This document shows positions 62,966-64,000 of a stretch of 64,000 nucleotides of DNA, in pieces. The translations under genes were made by a program, and so were the position numbers. Source of the DNA: Lichenostomus cassidix. Taxonomy: Eukaryota > Chordata > Aves > Passeriformes > Meliphagidae. Position 1 is the stretch's first letter. Each line of letters starts with the position of its first letter. The stretch spans positions 10,941,122-11,005,121 of the forward strand of contig CM039180.1 in assembly GCA_008360975.2 (NCBI GenBank), written 5' to 3'. A model generated the notes under the pieces. The model ran no database searches. It saw nothing but the letters and a program-made list of their open reading frames with translations, and was not told the DNA's origin.

Positions 62966-64000
62966 AGTTTATGTGGGTGCCATGGGGTGTTACAATTACT
63001 GTTGTATCTTTATATTCATTGTGTCTAACATATTTAACATGAAGGTCAGAATGAAGCACAAGTAATCAAAGTGTGATCAGATCTGGGGTGATTGTGGGGT
63101 TTTTTTGTTAGTAAGGTGTTGAATAGTTTTGGTTTTTTTTCTTTTTTATTTTTTTTCTCAATCTCTGGCACAATGGATGCATTTCCCCCACCACCACCCT
63201 GAAGAAAACCCAAACAAAGTGCTTTATGGTAGCCCTGCCGAAATGGAGGACACAGCCCCCAGATTTGTTCCCATAGCTCTCCAGTGCTTGCAGCCAAGGG
63301 AAAACCAGAGGGGTCTCACAGCAAGCCCTGTGCTGCTCCAGTGCTTCCTCCAGCCTGGATGTGAGCAAAGGTTGCACCCTGCCAATGGCTTCTTTAAGCA
63401 TCCCCATGTGGAATCTGCTTGGGAGCAGCATCAGCCAGCCCAGAGGCTGGATGTGCCCAGGCCTGGCAGACTGTGGAGGGAGAGGGGACATGTGGGTCCC
63501 CTGGATCCCCAGGATCTGGCAGCTCCTCAGCCCTCTGCTTCCAGGCCAGAGCACATGGTCAGGGAGGGACTGAGGCAGAAATGAGGCAGAAGGCAAGCTT
63601 GATCTGTCAATCAAGAGCTTAATTTTTAAAAAGGCAGTGAACAAGTATTACCTATTCATTCATCAGTCCAGATTTCTTATATTTCTTTCATGTCTCACTC
63701 CAATTTTATCTTGTCCAGGTTCAAAAGTCCCATTGTACATAGTCCTCTGCTATAATATTTCCTATTTTGCTTCAGTTTGGGTTACTGTGCCTAATGGCCT
63801 TTGCATTCATTCCATCAGTAGTTTGTAACAGTCGATATGGTCATTGAGTTTCTTTCTGTGAAACTCTGGCCTTGAGATCTCATTCCTCTGTGGTGATAAC
63901 TATTTCAAACCCAACCACAGCATACAATTTTTTTCATTACATATATCACTTCATTTTAATTTATATTTCATTTTGTCATTTCTTCCACTCAGTGCCTTGA
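62966..64000. other. Non-coding stretch with GC-rich patch at 63150-63600
   Basis: After a T-rich tract (63100-63160) the DNA becomes GC-rich to about 63600, then returns to AT-rich. Frames of 178 codons (minus, 63108-63644) and 151 codons (plus, 63129-63584) are open at the same place, with others overlapping. Simultaneous openness on both strands argues for composition rather than coding, and I recognise no domain. It could be an unrecognised repeat or a small regulatory patch. The last 400 bases show nothing. Confidence 0.45.

Noticed and set aside
1..64000. CRISPR array, bacterial operons, phage or plasmid genes
   Set aside because: No regularly spaced repeats, no ribosome-binding-site and gene arrays; composition and LINE content are those of a vertebrate.
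1..64000. tRNA or rRNA genes
   Set aside because: No cloverleaf with A and B box promoters and no rRNA core sequence was noticed by eye; a tRNAscan-SE and Rfam run would settle it.

Overview
The window looks like nuclear DNA of a bird, probably a songbird. It is AT-rich and strongly CpG-poor, and stop codons are dense in all six frames. It carries at least eight fragments of CR1-type LINEs (the dominant retroposon family of birds and other reptiles) and one solo LTR whose layout resembles avian ERVL-class LTRs. The species guess rests on remembered repeat families, not on a database search.

I found no complete protein-coding gene and no operon, rRNA, tRNA or CRISPR array. Most open reading frames are chance frames of 60-150 codons or fossil CR1 frames. 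The best coding candidate is a 144-codon minus-strand frame at 75-509, which could be a single exon or a decayed element and which I do not recognise. The window is most simply read as an intron or gene desert.

Layout: 1-600 holds the candidate exon. From 1.7 to 21.9 kb there are five plus-strand CR1 3' fragments (1700-2153, 5067-5211, 10885-11338, 17760-18185, 21215-21888) and a minus-strand solo LTR (19310-19741). From 22 to 33 kb only simple repeats stand out. Three CR1 fragments on the minus strand follow: one younger (33401-33552) and two old and diverged (40395-40800, 62590-62965). A compact GC- and CpG-rich patch lies at 35830-36260 and a second GC-rich patch at 63150-63600. Microsatellites include TA, an AAATAT hexamer, GATA, GGTT and long A/T runs.

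Nothing here shows genes acting together. The parts most worth a second look are the candidate exon, the isolated CpG cluster, the two old CR1 copies (possible exapted sequence), and two stretches dense in transcription-factor-like motifs (7290-7450, 22375-22550) that could be conserved non-coding elements.
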